Shown here: piece after piece, positions 1-6,357 of the stretch
Layout: each line of letters starts with the position of its first letter
Position numbering within the stretch: position 1 is the stretch's first letter
Assembly (NCBI GenBank): GCA_030745875.1
Contig: JASLNT010000054.1
Location: forward strand, 1 to 40,363
Source: Phycisphaerae bacterium
GTDB taxonomy: Bacteria; Planctomycetota; Phycisphaerae; SM23-33
Direction of reading: 5' to 3'
DNA: 40,363 nucleotides
Program-made: the position numbers and the translations under genes
Notes under the pieces: model-generated
The model's input: only the letters and a program-made list of their open reading frames with translations
Told to the model about the DNA's origin: nothing
Database searches by the model: none

Positions 1-23
1 CAGAGTCCGGCGGAATACGCCGC

Positions 24-80
24 CCGCTGCCAGCCTGCTCCGGGCTCCGCTGCGCTCCGCCCTACGCAGCCAGGCAGCGG
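24..80. repeat. imperfect inverted repeat at window edge
   Basis: CCGCTGCC at 24-31 is the exact complement of GGCAGCGG at 73-80, and pairing continues inward with two mismatches through 38/66. The GC-rich loop carries a direct echo (CTCCG repeated). There is no T-run, so a transcription terminator is unlikely. It resembles the REP-like palindromes that litter intergenic space in large planctomycete genomes, which is an inference from its form only. Confidence 0.4.
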
Positions 81-165
81 AACGAATGACAAGGTAATGG
101 TTCTCTCATAACAACTGGACCGAAGAACCGGGGCAAGCCACTTCTATAGACGTAGTTGTGTCTTC

Positions 166-255
166 TCAATCAATGCACCACCATTTGTCCGGATCGCCGG
201 CGGAATGGTCGGCTATGAGTTGTCGAACGTTTTCCAGAATCTCGTTTGACTCCAT
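166..255 (-). CDS. possible small ORF, 29 aa
   Basis: The reading frame starts at ATG 255-253 with GGAG nine bases upstream and encodes a short acidic peptide (begins MESNEILENVRQLIADHS, ends DPDKWWCID). It has a good ribosome binding site and protein-like composition, but I do not recognise it. It could be the N-terminal stub of a longer protein cut by a stop. The bases after the stop do not continue a convincing protein in that frame. The rest of 1-385 shows no gene that I can support. Confidence 0.25.
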   Translation of the reverse strand: MESNEILENVRQLIADHSAGDPDKWWCID

Positions 256-385
256 TGGCGTTTGCTCCCGCGGCTGAGATCGTGATATTTGGATGCTAAT
301 GCAAACGCGGGAGAGATGCAAGTTGTGAGAGACCGATGAACAGCCAATCCGCCTCTGGCGGAGCAAGGAACACAATTTTCAAGGG

Positions 386-530
386 GACGGTAAACGTAGA
401 AGCGGCGTCTGGCCGCTTTGAATCACGCGGCTGGAAGCTGCGTCTATGTGTGGGGCTGCGACTTACGGCACACGGCATCGCTCCGCGACAAGGCAAAGCG
501 GCGTCGAGCCGCCGCACTCCATATTACGGC
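386..530. repeat. hairpin-rich intergenic repeat, copy 1
   Basis: This copy of about 145 bp is nearly identical to 633-772, differing in a short middle stretch after TATGTGTGGG and at a single base near the end. It contains three mini-hairpins: AGCGGC/GCCGCT at 401-417, CGCGGCT/AGCTGCG (one G-U pair) near 428-444, and a GCGGC/GCCGC stem near 499-512. All three share a GCGGC-TC-GCCGC-like core, so the unit itself looks built from a smaller repeated palindrome. Confidence 0.8.
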
Positions 531-632
531 ACGGCGGCGGTTCTGTCGCCCTTTTCGGGCTTACGGGCATTGGGGCACGTGTTCCGGGCCCTGCCGGACC
601 CGGCTGGAATCGCGCTGGCCCGTTGGGCCTTT
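531..632. other. spacer between the two repeat copies
   Basis: No gene is seen here. The stretch is GC-rich with small palindromes such as GCCC-TTTTC-GGGC and CCGGG/CCCGG, so it is probably part of the same repeat cluster. Confidence 0.4.
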
Positions 633-772
633 GACGGTAAACGTAGAAGCGGCGTCTGGCCGCTTTGAATCACGCGGCTGGAAGCTGCGTCTATGTGTGG
701 GACGAACGGCGTGGCGGCATCGCTCCGCGACAAGGCAAAGCGGCGTCTAGCCGCCGCACTCCATATTACGGC
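633..772. repeat. hairpin-rich intergenic repeat, copy 2
   Basis: Second copy of the unit at 386-530, in the same orientation. Its last bases (CCATATTACGGC) contain the stop codon (TTA at 766-768 on the plus strand, TAA on the minus) of the minus-strand gene beginning at 2553, so the repeat abuts or slightly invades the gene's 3' end. Repeat and coding sequence overlap by about 7 bp. Confidence 0.8.
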
Positions 773-2553
773 TTGGCGGGGACGAGGGTCCATTTGTAGA
801 GGGTCATGTTGTTGGCTGGTCTTCGTCCGCATCTGGCGTGGAAGGTCGTTGGGCTGCTGTACGCTAAAATGCCGGGGAACTGAACGCTGATGGGAAACAC
901 TATGTCGTCGACGACAAGGCGCATGTCCTTGCCATGGTAGGATGCGACGCCGTCGGGATTAAGAAACGCGGCCGCATGTCGCCCGTCCGGGCTGATCATC
1001 GGGTGTCTCAACAGGCCCTTGAATGTCCGCCCTTCTCGCCCGTTGTGGACAATGACGGTCGGACCTTTCATCAAAGCGTCCGGAGCCCTGGGGATCGGCG
1101 AGAGCTTCCGGCCGCGAGTGCAGCCCGGACGGCCGACATAGACCGCCTGCTTGTGGTCCCGGGAAAACGCCACACGGTAGCCGAAGTTGGCTTTGCGTTG
1201 CTCGCGACCGTCAAAGATAGTCGCGGAATATATCTTGCACGCCGGGATCTCGCCCGGGACGAAATGCTCGTAAACCACATCAACCCCGTAGGTCACCCCG
1301 CCGCTGTTGGTGAATGCGACGAGCGGGCGGGGATTGACCCCATAAAACGCCCTCCTGGCGTCAACGGGATAGAACGGTTGGCGAATTCTGGCGTAGGACT
1401 TGCCCTCCACGCCGTTGTGAACGACGAACTCGTTAATGGAGCAGGCCACCCGGGGACCCGAAGGGTGTGCGGTCAGGCCCCCGCGCTGGGCGAGGAAGGC
1501 GTATTGCGTCCCGTCGTAACTGAAGGTCAGCGAGCCCTCTCTGAAGATGCGATACGCCTTCGATTCCTTACCGTCGATAACGGCGCGATATCGCCATCTG
1601 CGGTCGATCGGTCCGAGGCGGCCGAAGTAGGCGTAGCGTTTGGAGTCCCAGCTCCAGGTGGTGCCGATTATCTGCGGCCAGGTTTTGAGGTACTTGTTGT
1701 CGAGGTAGACCTTGTATTCGCATTGATTCGTAGTTTTGCTTTTCACGGCTACGGTGTGTATGAACCTGGTGCGGTCGGGGCTGAAGAACACCTGGGGAAC
1801 GCGCGGGCTGGGTCCTTTGGGCTTCTCGGACCCTGGTGTGGCTGGCGGCGGGATAGCGGCGGAGGGGTGGGCTCCGGTCAGGCCCGTAAGTGCGACTTCG
1901 CGCCCGTCCATGAGTGCGAACCAGCCTCTGCGTGCGTCGCGGGCGAGGCATGCGTAGTGCTTCCCGTCGGGCGATATGCCGATGCGGATGAGTTCGTCGT
2001 AGGTCTCGCTGTCGCGGCCGTTCCAGCGGATGCGGGCGTTGTTAAGCGCCGGGCGCCCGTGAGAGAATCGGCGATCGTCCGCGGTCAGACCTATGGCGAA
2101 TATCTGGTTGCGGGAATCGGCGCTGAATAGACAGTGCGGGATCTCAGTTCGAGGCGCGGTGCGTTTCTTCCTGGGGGGCGTCCAGCGGTTGGGATACGTC
2201 GGCGGGGTTTTCCGGTCAAGATCGCCCGGGTCGCCCTTCTCGCCGCAGATGAACGGAACGGCCCGGTCGCCCTTCATGTAATAGCACGCCAGCCGACTGT
2301 TGTCGGGGCTGGTCTCCACGTACCTGGAGCCCTTTGGAACTCTGGCGTGGACCTCGATCCGCAATTTCACCTTGCCGGGTGCGAACTTGCCGCCGGGCAG
2401 CGTCATCGCCTCGATCGACGCGTCGGCTCGGCGAGGCTCGGCCCGGGCCGATGGCTCGCAGGCGGCGTGAAGGGCGATAACGCCGACGACGACGGTCCAC
2501 GCGGCGAGCGCGGATGCGAGTTTCCCACGGTTTCGGCCCTGGAATCGGATCAT
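766..2553 (-). CDS. secreted WD40/PD40-like propeller protein
   Basis: A 595-residue protein of unknown function. The chosen start (ATG 2553-2551) has GGGAG eight bases upstream and gives a clean signal peptide (residues ~1-35, hydrophobic AAWTVVVGVIALHAA core). Longer in-frame starts would bury that signal. The mature part holds repeated blade-like segments of the type 'ISPDGKHYACLA', 'FSPDRTRFIH', 'FSYDGTQYAFLA' and 'AFSRDHKQAVYVG', alternating with 'VxVDGKE/HNGREG' strands, as in TolB/PD40 beta-propellers. No catalytic motif is visible. It likely acts outside the cytoplasm. Its stop codon lies inside repeat copy 2. It is transcribed on the same strand as the helicase upstream but separated by 344 bp, so it probably has its own promoter. 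Confidence 0.75.
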   Translation of the reverse strand: MIRFQGRNRGKLASALAAWTVVVGVIALHAACEPSARAEPRRADASIEAMTLPGGKFAPGKVKLRIEVHARVPKGSRYVETSPDNSRLACYYMKGDRAVPFICGEKGDPGDLDRKTPPTYPNRWTPPRKKRTAPRTEIPHCLFSADSRNQIFAIGLTADDRRFSHGRPALNNARIRWNGRDSETYDELIRIGISPDGKHYACLARDARRGWFALMDGREVALTGLTGAHPSAAIPPPATPGSEKPKGPSPRVPQVFFSPDRTRFIHTVAVKSKTTNQCEYKVYLDNKYLKTWPQIIGTTWSWDSKRYAYFGRLGPIDRRWRYRAVIDGKESKAYRIFREGSLTFSYDGTQYAFLAQRGGLTAHPSGPRVACSINEFVVHNGVEGKSYARIRQPFYPVDARRAFYGVNPRPLVAFTNSGGVTYGVDVVYEHFVPGEIPACKIYSATIFDGREQRKANFGYRVAFSRDHKQAVYVGRPGCTRGRKLSPIPRAPDALMKGPTVIVHNGREGRTFKGLLRHPMISPDGRHAAAFLNPDGVASYHGKDMRLVVDDIVFPISVQFPGILAYSSPTTFHARCGRRPANNMTLYKWTLVPAKP

Positions 2554-2897
2554 TTCATATGCTCCCTGCGCGTGTTGAGCGGCCCCGCGCCCGAACGGGG
2601 GACAACACATAGTCATTTCTACGATTGAACCGACAATAAGTTCGCTCATTCGCAAGCGGCGAGAAGGTTCACACACCCCCAAAAACGCGCGTACCTGTGA
2701 ACCTCCGCAATTGGACGATAAGGCGAGATATTTCAGGGGAGAATATCGACTCTAACACACTGCTATATAAACCGTTGCCGACGCTACGACTCGCGTATCA
2801 ACTGGGCGACTTGCCCGATTATTCCGACTATAGCACCCCCAAAACGACCTGTAACATGTGTGAACCAATTGTGAACCACCGCCCGGGGTCCGGGGGC
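2554..2897. other. intergenic region with a duplicated CACCCCCAAAA...GTGAACC block
   Basis: No gene is seen in these 344 bp between two minus-strand genes. It should hold the promoter of the propeller gene, though no convincing -35/-10 pair was found. Two related blocks occur at about 2674-2703 and 2834-2866: CACCCCCAAAAACG...ACCTGTGAACC and CACCCCCAAAACG ACCTGT...TGTGAACC. GTGAACC is repeated once more at 2871-2877 and inverted at 2667-2673. These may be operator-like sites. Confidence 0.3.
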
Positions 2898-5192
2898 TTA
2901 CTCGTCGAGCAGTTCCAGGCGGACTACCGACAGTTTGATGGTCTTGGGACCGAGGTCCTCGAAGTGGATTTCCAGTCGAGTTTCGGGCCAGCGCTGGGAG
3001 CCTTTGGCGACGACGCGACCGCGGCCGAACATTGGATGACTCACCAGGCTGCCGATCCGCAGATACTCGTACTCGGGCGGGAACGCTTCGTCTATGTCGG
3101 ACGATTCGATCATCTCCCGTTCGGCCGCGTCGTCGTAGAACCCGCCCCGCGGTCCGGTGCGATCGGCCCAGGGATTGGGCGGAGGCGTGGTGATGTCCTC
3201 GATTTCGACCATTTCGGTCCCGATTTCGTTGAGGAACGGTGATGCAATTTGCGTTTCGGTGCGCCCTCGCTGCATGCGTTTGCGGGCACAGGAAAGCGCA
3301 AGGTGCTCCATCGCGCGGGTCATTCCGACGAAGGCAAGTCTGCGTTCCTCTTCATCTTGCGGGCTGGAGGCGATTTGTCTTGCGTAGGGCTGGTCGCCCC
3401 GGTGGAAGGGAAGGAGCCCGAACTCCCATCCGACGATGAACACCGCGGGGAATTCGAGCCCCTTGGCTGAGTGGAGCGTCATGAGAGTAACCGCCCCGTC
3501 ACCGCCTTGCATGTGGTCCACATCGGCGATAAGGGCGACCTGGTGGAGGTATTCTTCAAGCGTTCCGCCTTCGGTGCGTGAGTCGAACTCGGCTGCGTTG
3601 TTGACCAGTTCGCCCACGTTCCGCCACGCCGATGAGTCCGGAGCGTCATCCCCTCCGAAGGCGTCCTGCAGCGATATCGCGTCGATAACGTGATTTGCGA
3701 TCCGGGCGACCGGTTGGTCCTTCTCTTCGGTGAAGGAAGTCATCAAATCGTGGAATGCGGCGACCTTTTTGGCGGCCGGAGCCCTGAGCCCAGCCGCCAG
3801 CCCGTCCTTGCAGACCTCCAGCACGGACTTCCCGCTCATACGTGCGTGCTCGACCAGGCGTTTTACGGCCGTCGCCCCGATTCCGCGGGCCGGTAAGTTG
3901 ATGATCCGCAAGCAGCTTATGTCGTCTACGGGGTTTACGATAACCTTCAGATACGCCAGCACATCCTTTACTTCCTTGCGGTTGTAGAACTCCACTCCGC
4001 GTGCGATACGGTACGGAATCGCGTTTTCGCGGAGCGCGTTTTCGACAACGCGCGACAGGCTGTTAACGCGATAGAACACCGCCATTTTCTCAGCGGCCAG
4101 GCCCTGGTCCCGCAACGCGATGATTCGCTCTGCAATCCATTGGGCCTCGGCGTGTTCATCGTTGCAGTAGACAACGCTGATGTCGGCCCCGCCGGTGCGC
4201 CTGGTCCAGAGGGCTTTATCCTTGCGATGGGTGTTGTGTGAGATCAGGTTCGACGCCCCGTGCAGGATAGCTTTCGTCGAGCGGTAGTTTTCGTCGAGCA
4301 CGACTATCTTCGCATCGGGATAGTCCTTCTCGAATTCGAGTATGTTCGAGATGTCGGCCCCGCGCCATGCGTAGATGCTCTGGTCCGGATCGCCCGTAAC
4401 GCACAGATTGCCGTGCGGTCCCGCAATAGCCCTAGCCAACAGGTATTGCGCGTGGTTGGTGTCCTGGTATTCGTCGATCATCACGTATTGGTAGCGTTTT
4501 GAGAGAATCTCACCGACATCGCTGTGATCCCGCAGCATGAACGCCGTCCGCAGCAGCAGGTCGTCGAAATCCAGCGCATTATTGGCCTGGAGGAGCTTCT
4601 GGTATTGGATGTAGACCCTCGCGACCTGCTCTTCGTGGAATGACTGGGCCTCCTCTGCGCAGGCGGTCGGCGTGCGGAGGCGGTTTTTCGCCCGTCCGAT
4701 CGATGCGTGCACTCTGGCTGGCGGGAAGTTCGCCACGGGCACGCCTGCGACCAGGATCGCCTCCTTGGTCAGGCGGACCTGGTCGTCGCGATCGTATATC
4801 GTGTAGTTCGGTTCGATCCCTGCTCGATCGGCGAACTCTCGCAGCAGGCGGGCGCACAGGGCGTGGAACGTGCATAAAGTCGCCCCCGAGCCGACGTGAA
4901 GCGATTCGACGCGTGAGGCCATTTCGCGGGCGGCTTTGTTGGTGAAAGTTATCGCCAGGATGTTCCACGGCGCCACGCCGGTTTCGATAAGGTGCGCCAA
5001 GCGATACGTAATCGCCCTGGTCTTTCCGGATCCGGCTCCGGCGAGAATGAGCATCGCCCCGTCTGTGTGGGTGACGGCTTGGCGTTGCGGTTCGTTCAGG
5101 TTGTCCAGAAGACGGTCCAATCGCTGCTCCCAGGCGCTCAGTTTGGTCCCTGAAAACAGCACACTATACCGCGAGCCGAGCCTCGATTCCAT
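2898..5192 (-). CDS. pcrA: UvrD/PcrA-type superfamily 1 DNA helicase
   Basis: A 764-residue ATP-dependent 3'-5' DNA helicase of the UvrD/PcrA/Rep family, acting in repair and replication-fork rescue. All SF1A motifs are visible in order: Q-motif LNEPQRQAV, Walker A GAGSGKT (~52-58), motif Ia ITFTNKAAREM, Walker B MIDEYQDTNHAQ, motif III GDPDQSIYAWRGAD, motif IV DENYRS, motif V LMTLHSAKGLEF, motif VI RRLAFVGMTRAMEHL. The C-terminus ends in the Tudor-like module typical of PcrA (IGSLVSHPMFGRGRVV). Length is normal for the family. The start at ATG 5192 is chosen over an upstream TTG (5228) because that TTG lies inside a 10-bp palindrome and has no ribosome binding site. Neither start has a strong one. 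Divergent from the HTH gene at 5282. Confidence 0.93.
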   Translation of the reverse strand: MESRLGSRYSVLFSGTKLSAWEQRLDRLLDNLNEPQRQAVTHTDGAMLILAGAGSGKTRAITYRLAHLIETGVAPWNILAITFTNKAAREMASRVESLHVGSGATLCTFHALCARLLREFADRAGIEPNYTIYDRDDQVRLTKEAILVAGVPVANFPPARVHASIGRAKNRLRTPTACAEEAQSFHEEQVARVYIQYQKLLQANNALDFDDLLLRTAFMLRDHSDVGEILSKRYQYVMIDEYQDTNHAQYLLARAIAGPHGNLCVTGDPDQSIYAWRGADISNILEFEKDYPDAKIVVLDENYRSTKAILHGASNLISHNTHRKDKALWTRRTGGADISVVYCNDEHAEAQWIAERIIALRDQGLAAEKMAVFYRVNSLSRVVENALRENAIPYRIARGVEFYNRKEVKDVLAYLKVIVNPVDDISCLRIINLPARGIGATAVKRLVEHARMSGKSVLEVCKDGLAAGLRAPAAKKVAAFHDLMTSFTEEKDQPVARIANHVIDAISLQDAFGGDDAPDSSAWRNVGELVNNAAEFDSRTEGGTLEEYLHQVALIADVDHMQGGDGAVTLMTLHSAKGLEFPAVFIVGWEFGLLPFHRGDQPYARQIASSPQDEEERRLAFVGMTRAMEHLALSCARKRMQRGRTETQIASPFLNEIGTEMVEIEDITTPPPNPWADRTGPRGGFYDDAAEREMIESSDIDEAFPPEYEYLRIGSLVSHPMFGRGRVVAKGSQRWPETRLEIHFEDLGPKTIKLSVVRLELLDE

Positions 5193-5218
5193 CGCCGAGC
5201 CCAAGCGTGCAGAAATAG

Positions 5219-5228
5219 TTGCGCGCAA
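5219..5228. promoter_or_regulatory. TTGCGCGCAA palindrome in divergent promoter region
   Basis: A perfect 10-bp palindrome sits in the short gap between the helicase start and the divergent HTH gene. An operator role is possible but rests on position only. Confidence 0.25.
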
Positions 5229-5281
5229 TTTAACACCGGTCGCCCACAGGCCGATGAACCCTTTAGCGGGTAGGGTGATAA

Positions 5282-5890
5282 GTGATAATCGTGCCAGAAA
5301 CTACACAAAAACGCTCCGCCGGTAAGCGGGTTTTGACCACGGGCGACGTGGCGCGTATATGCCACGTAGCCGCTCGTACAGTCACCAAGTGGTTCGATAC
5401 GGGCAAGTTACAAGGCTACCGCATACCGGGCAGCCGCGACAGGCGAATACCGGTCGAGCAGCTCGTTGCTTTCATGAAAGCCAACAACATGCCCATGGGC
5501 GCGTTGGGCGGCGTGACCAGGAAAGTGCTCGTCATCGACCCGGACATACCGCCTGAAGTTTCAGACGAGTTCTCCGAAATGGAGAACTACGAATTTCGCA
5601 CGGCGGCGACCTGTTTCGAGGCGGGTCTGGCCGCACGCGAAATCCTGCCCCACGCAATTGTGATCGCGTTGACGAACGGAATGACCGCAGTCAAGGCCGG
5701 CGAGATAGGTCAGAGCGTCAAGAACCACGACCTGCTGAAAGGCGCGAGCCTGCTGGCCGCAGCTCCGAACCTGACGCCCAAACGACAAGAGAAGCTGTGT
5801 GCAAGCGGATTTGACGGATGTCTGATCACTCCTTACACAGCGATCGATCTGGCCGAGGTGATAGAGAAAACGATGGATCTTGTCATCTGA
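5282..5890 (+). CDS. HTH (excisionase/MerR-like) protein with degenerate receiver domain
   Basis: A 202-residue cytoplasmic regulator. Residues ~17-70 form a BldC/excisionase-type winged HTH (LTTGDVARICHVAARTVTKW, then GYRIPGSRDRRIPVEQL), which binds DNA. Residues ~80-200 have the alpha/beta layout of a response-regulator receiver (KVLVIDPD at the first strand), but the position of the phospho-accepting Asp reads PHAIVIAL and the conserved Lys near the end is missing (LITPYTA). It should therefore not be phosphorylated in the usual way. The start is GTG 5282 in a tandem GTGATAA GTGATAA; an in-frame GTG at 5291 is an alternative. A strong terminator follows at 6021. The target is unknown; the gap shared with the divergent helicase gene makes autoregulation plausible. 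Confidence 0.8.
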   Translation: MIIVPETTQKRSAGKRVLTTGDVARICHVAARTVTKWFDTGKLQGYRIPGSRDRRIPVEQLVAFMKANNMPMGALGGVTRKVLVIDPDIPPEVSDEFSEMENYEFRTAATCFEAGLAAREILPHAIVIALTNGMTAVKAGEIGQSVKNHDLLKGASLLAAAPNLTPKRQEKLCASGFDGCLITPYTAIDLAEVIEKTMDLVI

Positions 5891-6116
5891 TTCGGGAACA
5901 GTAAGCGCCCCCGGCCGATTAGAGGTGTCGTCGTCAGACGGCAGGCCGAGGGCGGTCCCGAATCCGGATGAGTGCAGTGGACGCCCGCGGGTGAAACAGC
6001 AGCCACACCCCGGGAACATAGAGCAGGTGGTCCGACACACAGCGGATCACCTGCTCTCTTTTATCGCCCGCGAACCGGCTCGGACGACCGTCTGTAAAAA
6101 AAACCGTGCGATTGAC
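5891..6116. other. intergenic region between HTH gene and leuA leader
   Basis: No gene is supported here. It holds the terminator at 6021-6064 and then the leuA promoter, which begins at 6117. A weak open frame across it has atypical composition and no family signal. Confidence 0.6.
6021..6064 (+). terminator. intrinsic terminator after the HTH gene
   Basis: GAGCAGGTGGTCCG (6021-6034) pairs with CGGATCACCTGCTC (6043-6056), a 14-bp stem with one G-U pair and an 8-nt loop, followed by TCTTTTAT. This is a good rho-independent terminator 130 bp after the HTH gene's stop, and it insulates leuA. Confidence 0.8.
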
Positions 6117-6145
6117 TTGCCAACAAGCCCGGAAGTACCGATAAT
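6117..6145 (+). promoter_or_regulatory. sigma70-like promoter of the leuL-leuA transcript
   Basis: TTGCCA (6117-6122), a 17-bp spacer, then GATAAT (6140-6145). This predicts a start near 6152, about 26 nt before the leader peptide ATG. An overlapping TTGACT at 6112 has poorer spacing. Confidence 0.65.
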
Positions 6146-6177
6146 AGAGTGAGCATATTAAGGAAGTTTGAAATACC

Positions 6178-6237
6178 ATGATCCGTCAGCCAAACAGCTT
6201 GAGCCTGCTTTTATTGCTCGGGCTACTGCTGCGCTGA
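6178..6237 (+). CDS. leuL: leucine-rich leader peptide of leuA attenuator
   Basis: A 19-codon frame, MIRQPNSLSLLLLLGLLLR, starts at ATG 6178 with Shine-Dalgarno AAGGAAG (6160-6166) eleven bases upstream and stops at TGA 6235-6237. Nine of 19 residues are leucine, in runs of five and three, using six different Leu codons (TTG, CTG, CTT, TTA, CTC, CTA), so stalling would sense overall leucyl-tRNA charging rather than one isoacceptor. It lies between a promoter and alternative hairpins just upstream of 2-isopropylmalate synthase. This is the textbook arrangement of a transcription attenuator leader, known for leu operons in Gammaproteobacteria. The peptide itself is expected to have no function. 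Confidence 0.88.
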   Translation: MIRQPNSLSLLLLLGLLLR

Positions 6238-6309
6238 CGGATTGCGGGCCGATTGAGAGAACAGTTTCAACGGGCCCGGCAATCCGGTATCGGATTGCCG
6301 GGCCCGTTG
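6181..6309 (+). promoter_or_regulatory. leucine attenuator with segments 1:2, 2:3 and 3:4
   Basis: Four pairing segments are visible. Segment 1 (6181-6190, ATCCGTCAGC, start of the leader) is the perfect complement of 6233-6242 (GCTGACGGAT, around the leader stop). Segment 2 (6238-6250, CGGATTGCGGGCC) can instead pair with segment 3 (6273-6286), giving 13 bp with one bulged G. Segment 3 (6268-6286) pairs perfectly over 19 bp with segment 4 (6291-6309). A ribosome at the stop codon would cover segment 2 and let 3:4 form. A ribosome stalled at the early Leu codons would free segment 2 for the 2:3 antiterminator. Segment 2 is almost a copy of segment 4, as this mechanism needs. Confidence 0.85.
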
Positions 6310-6316
6310 TATTACA
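6268..6316 (+). terminator. attenuator terminator stem (3:4)
   Basis: CAACGGGCCCGGCAATCCG, loop GTAT, then its exact complement. This is an uninterrupted 19-bp GC-rich stem, the strongest hairpin in the window. It is followed by TATTACATT rather than a clean T-run, so termination efficiency is uncertain and may be partial or factor-assisted. The leuA start is 49 bp further on, so the stem does not mask its ribosome binding site. Confidence 0.7.
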
Positions 6317-6357
6317 TTAGGTCGTATTAGGTTAAGATCAGCAGACAGGATTACATT

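Noticed and set aside
1..772. CRISPR array in the repeat-rich left edge
   Set aside because: There are only two long, internally palindromic copies, not short regular repeats with unique spacers, and no cas genes are present.
5193..5228. N-terminal extension of the helicase from TTG 5228
   Set aside because: No ribosome binding site, a non-conserved extra 12 residues, and the TTG lies inside a palindrome in the divergent promoter region.
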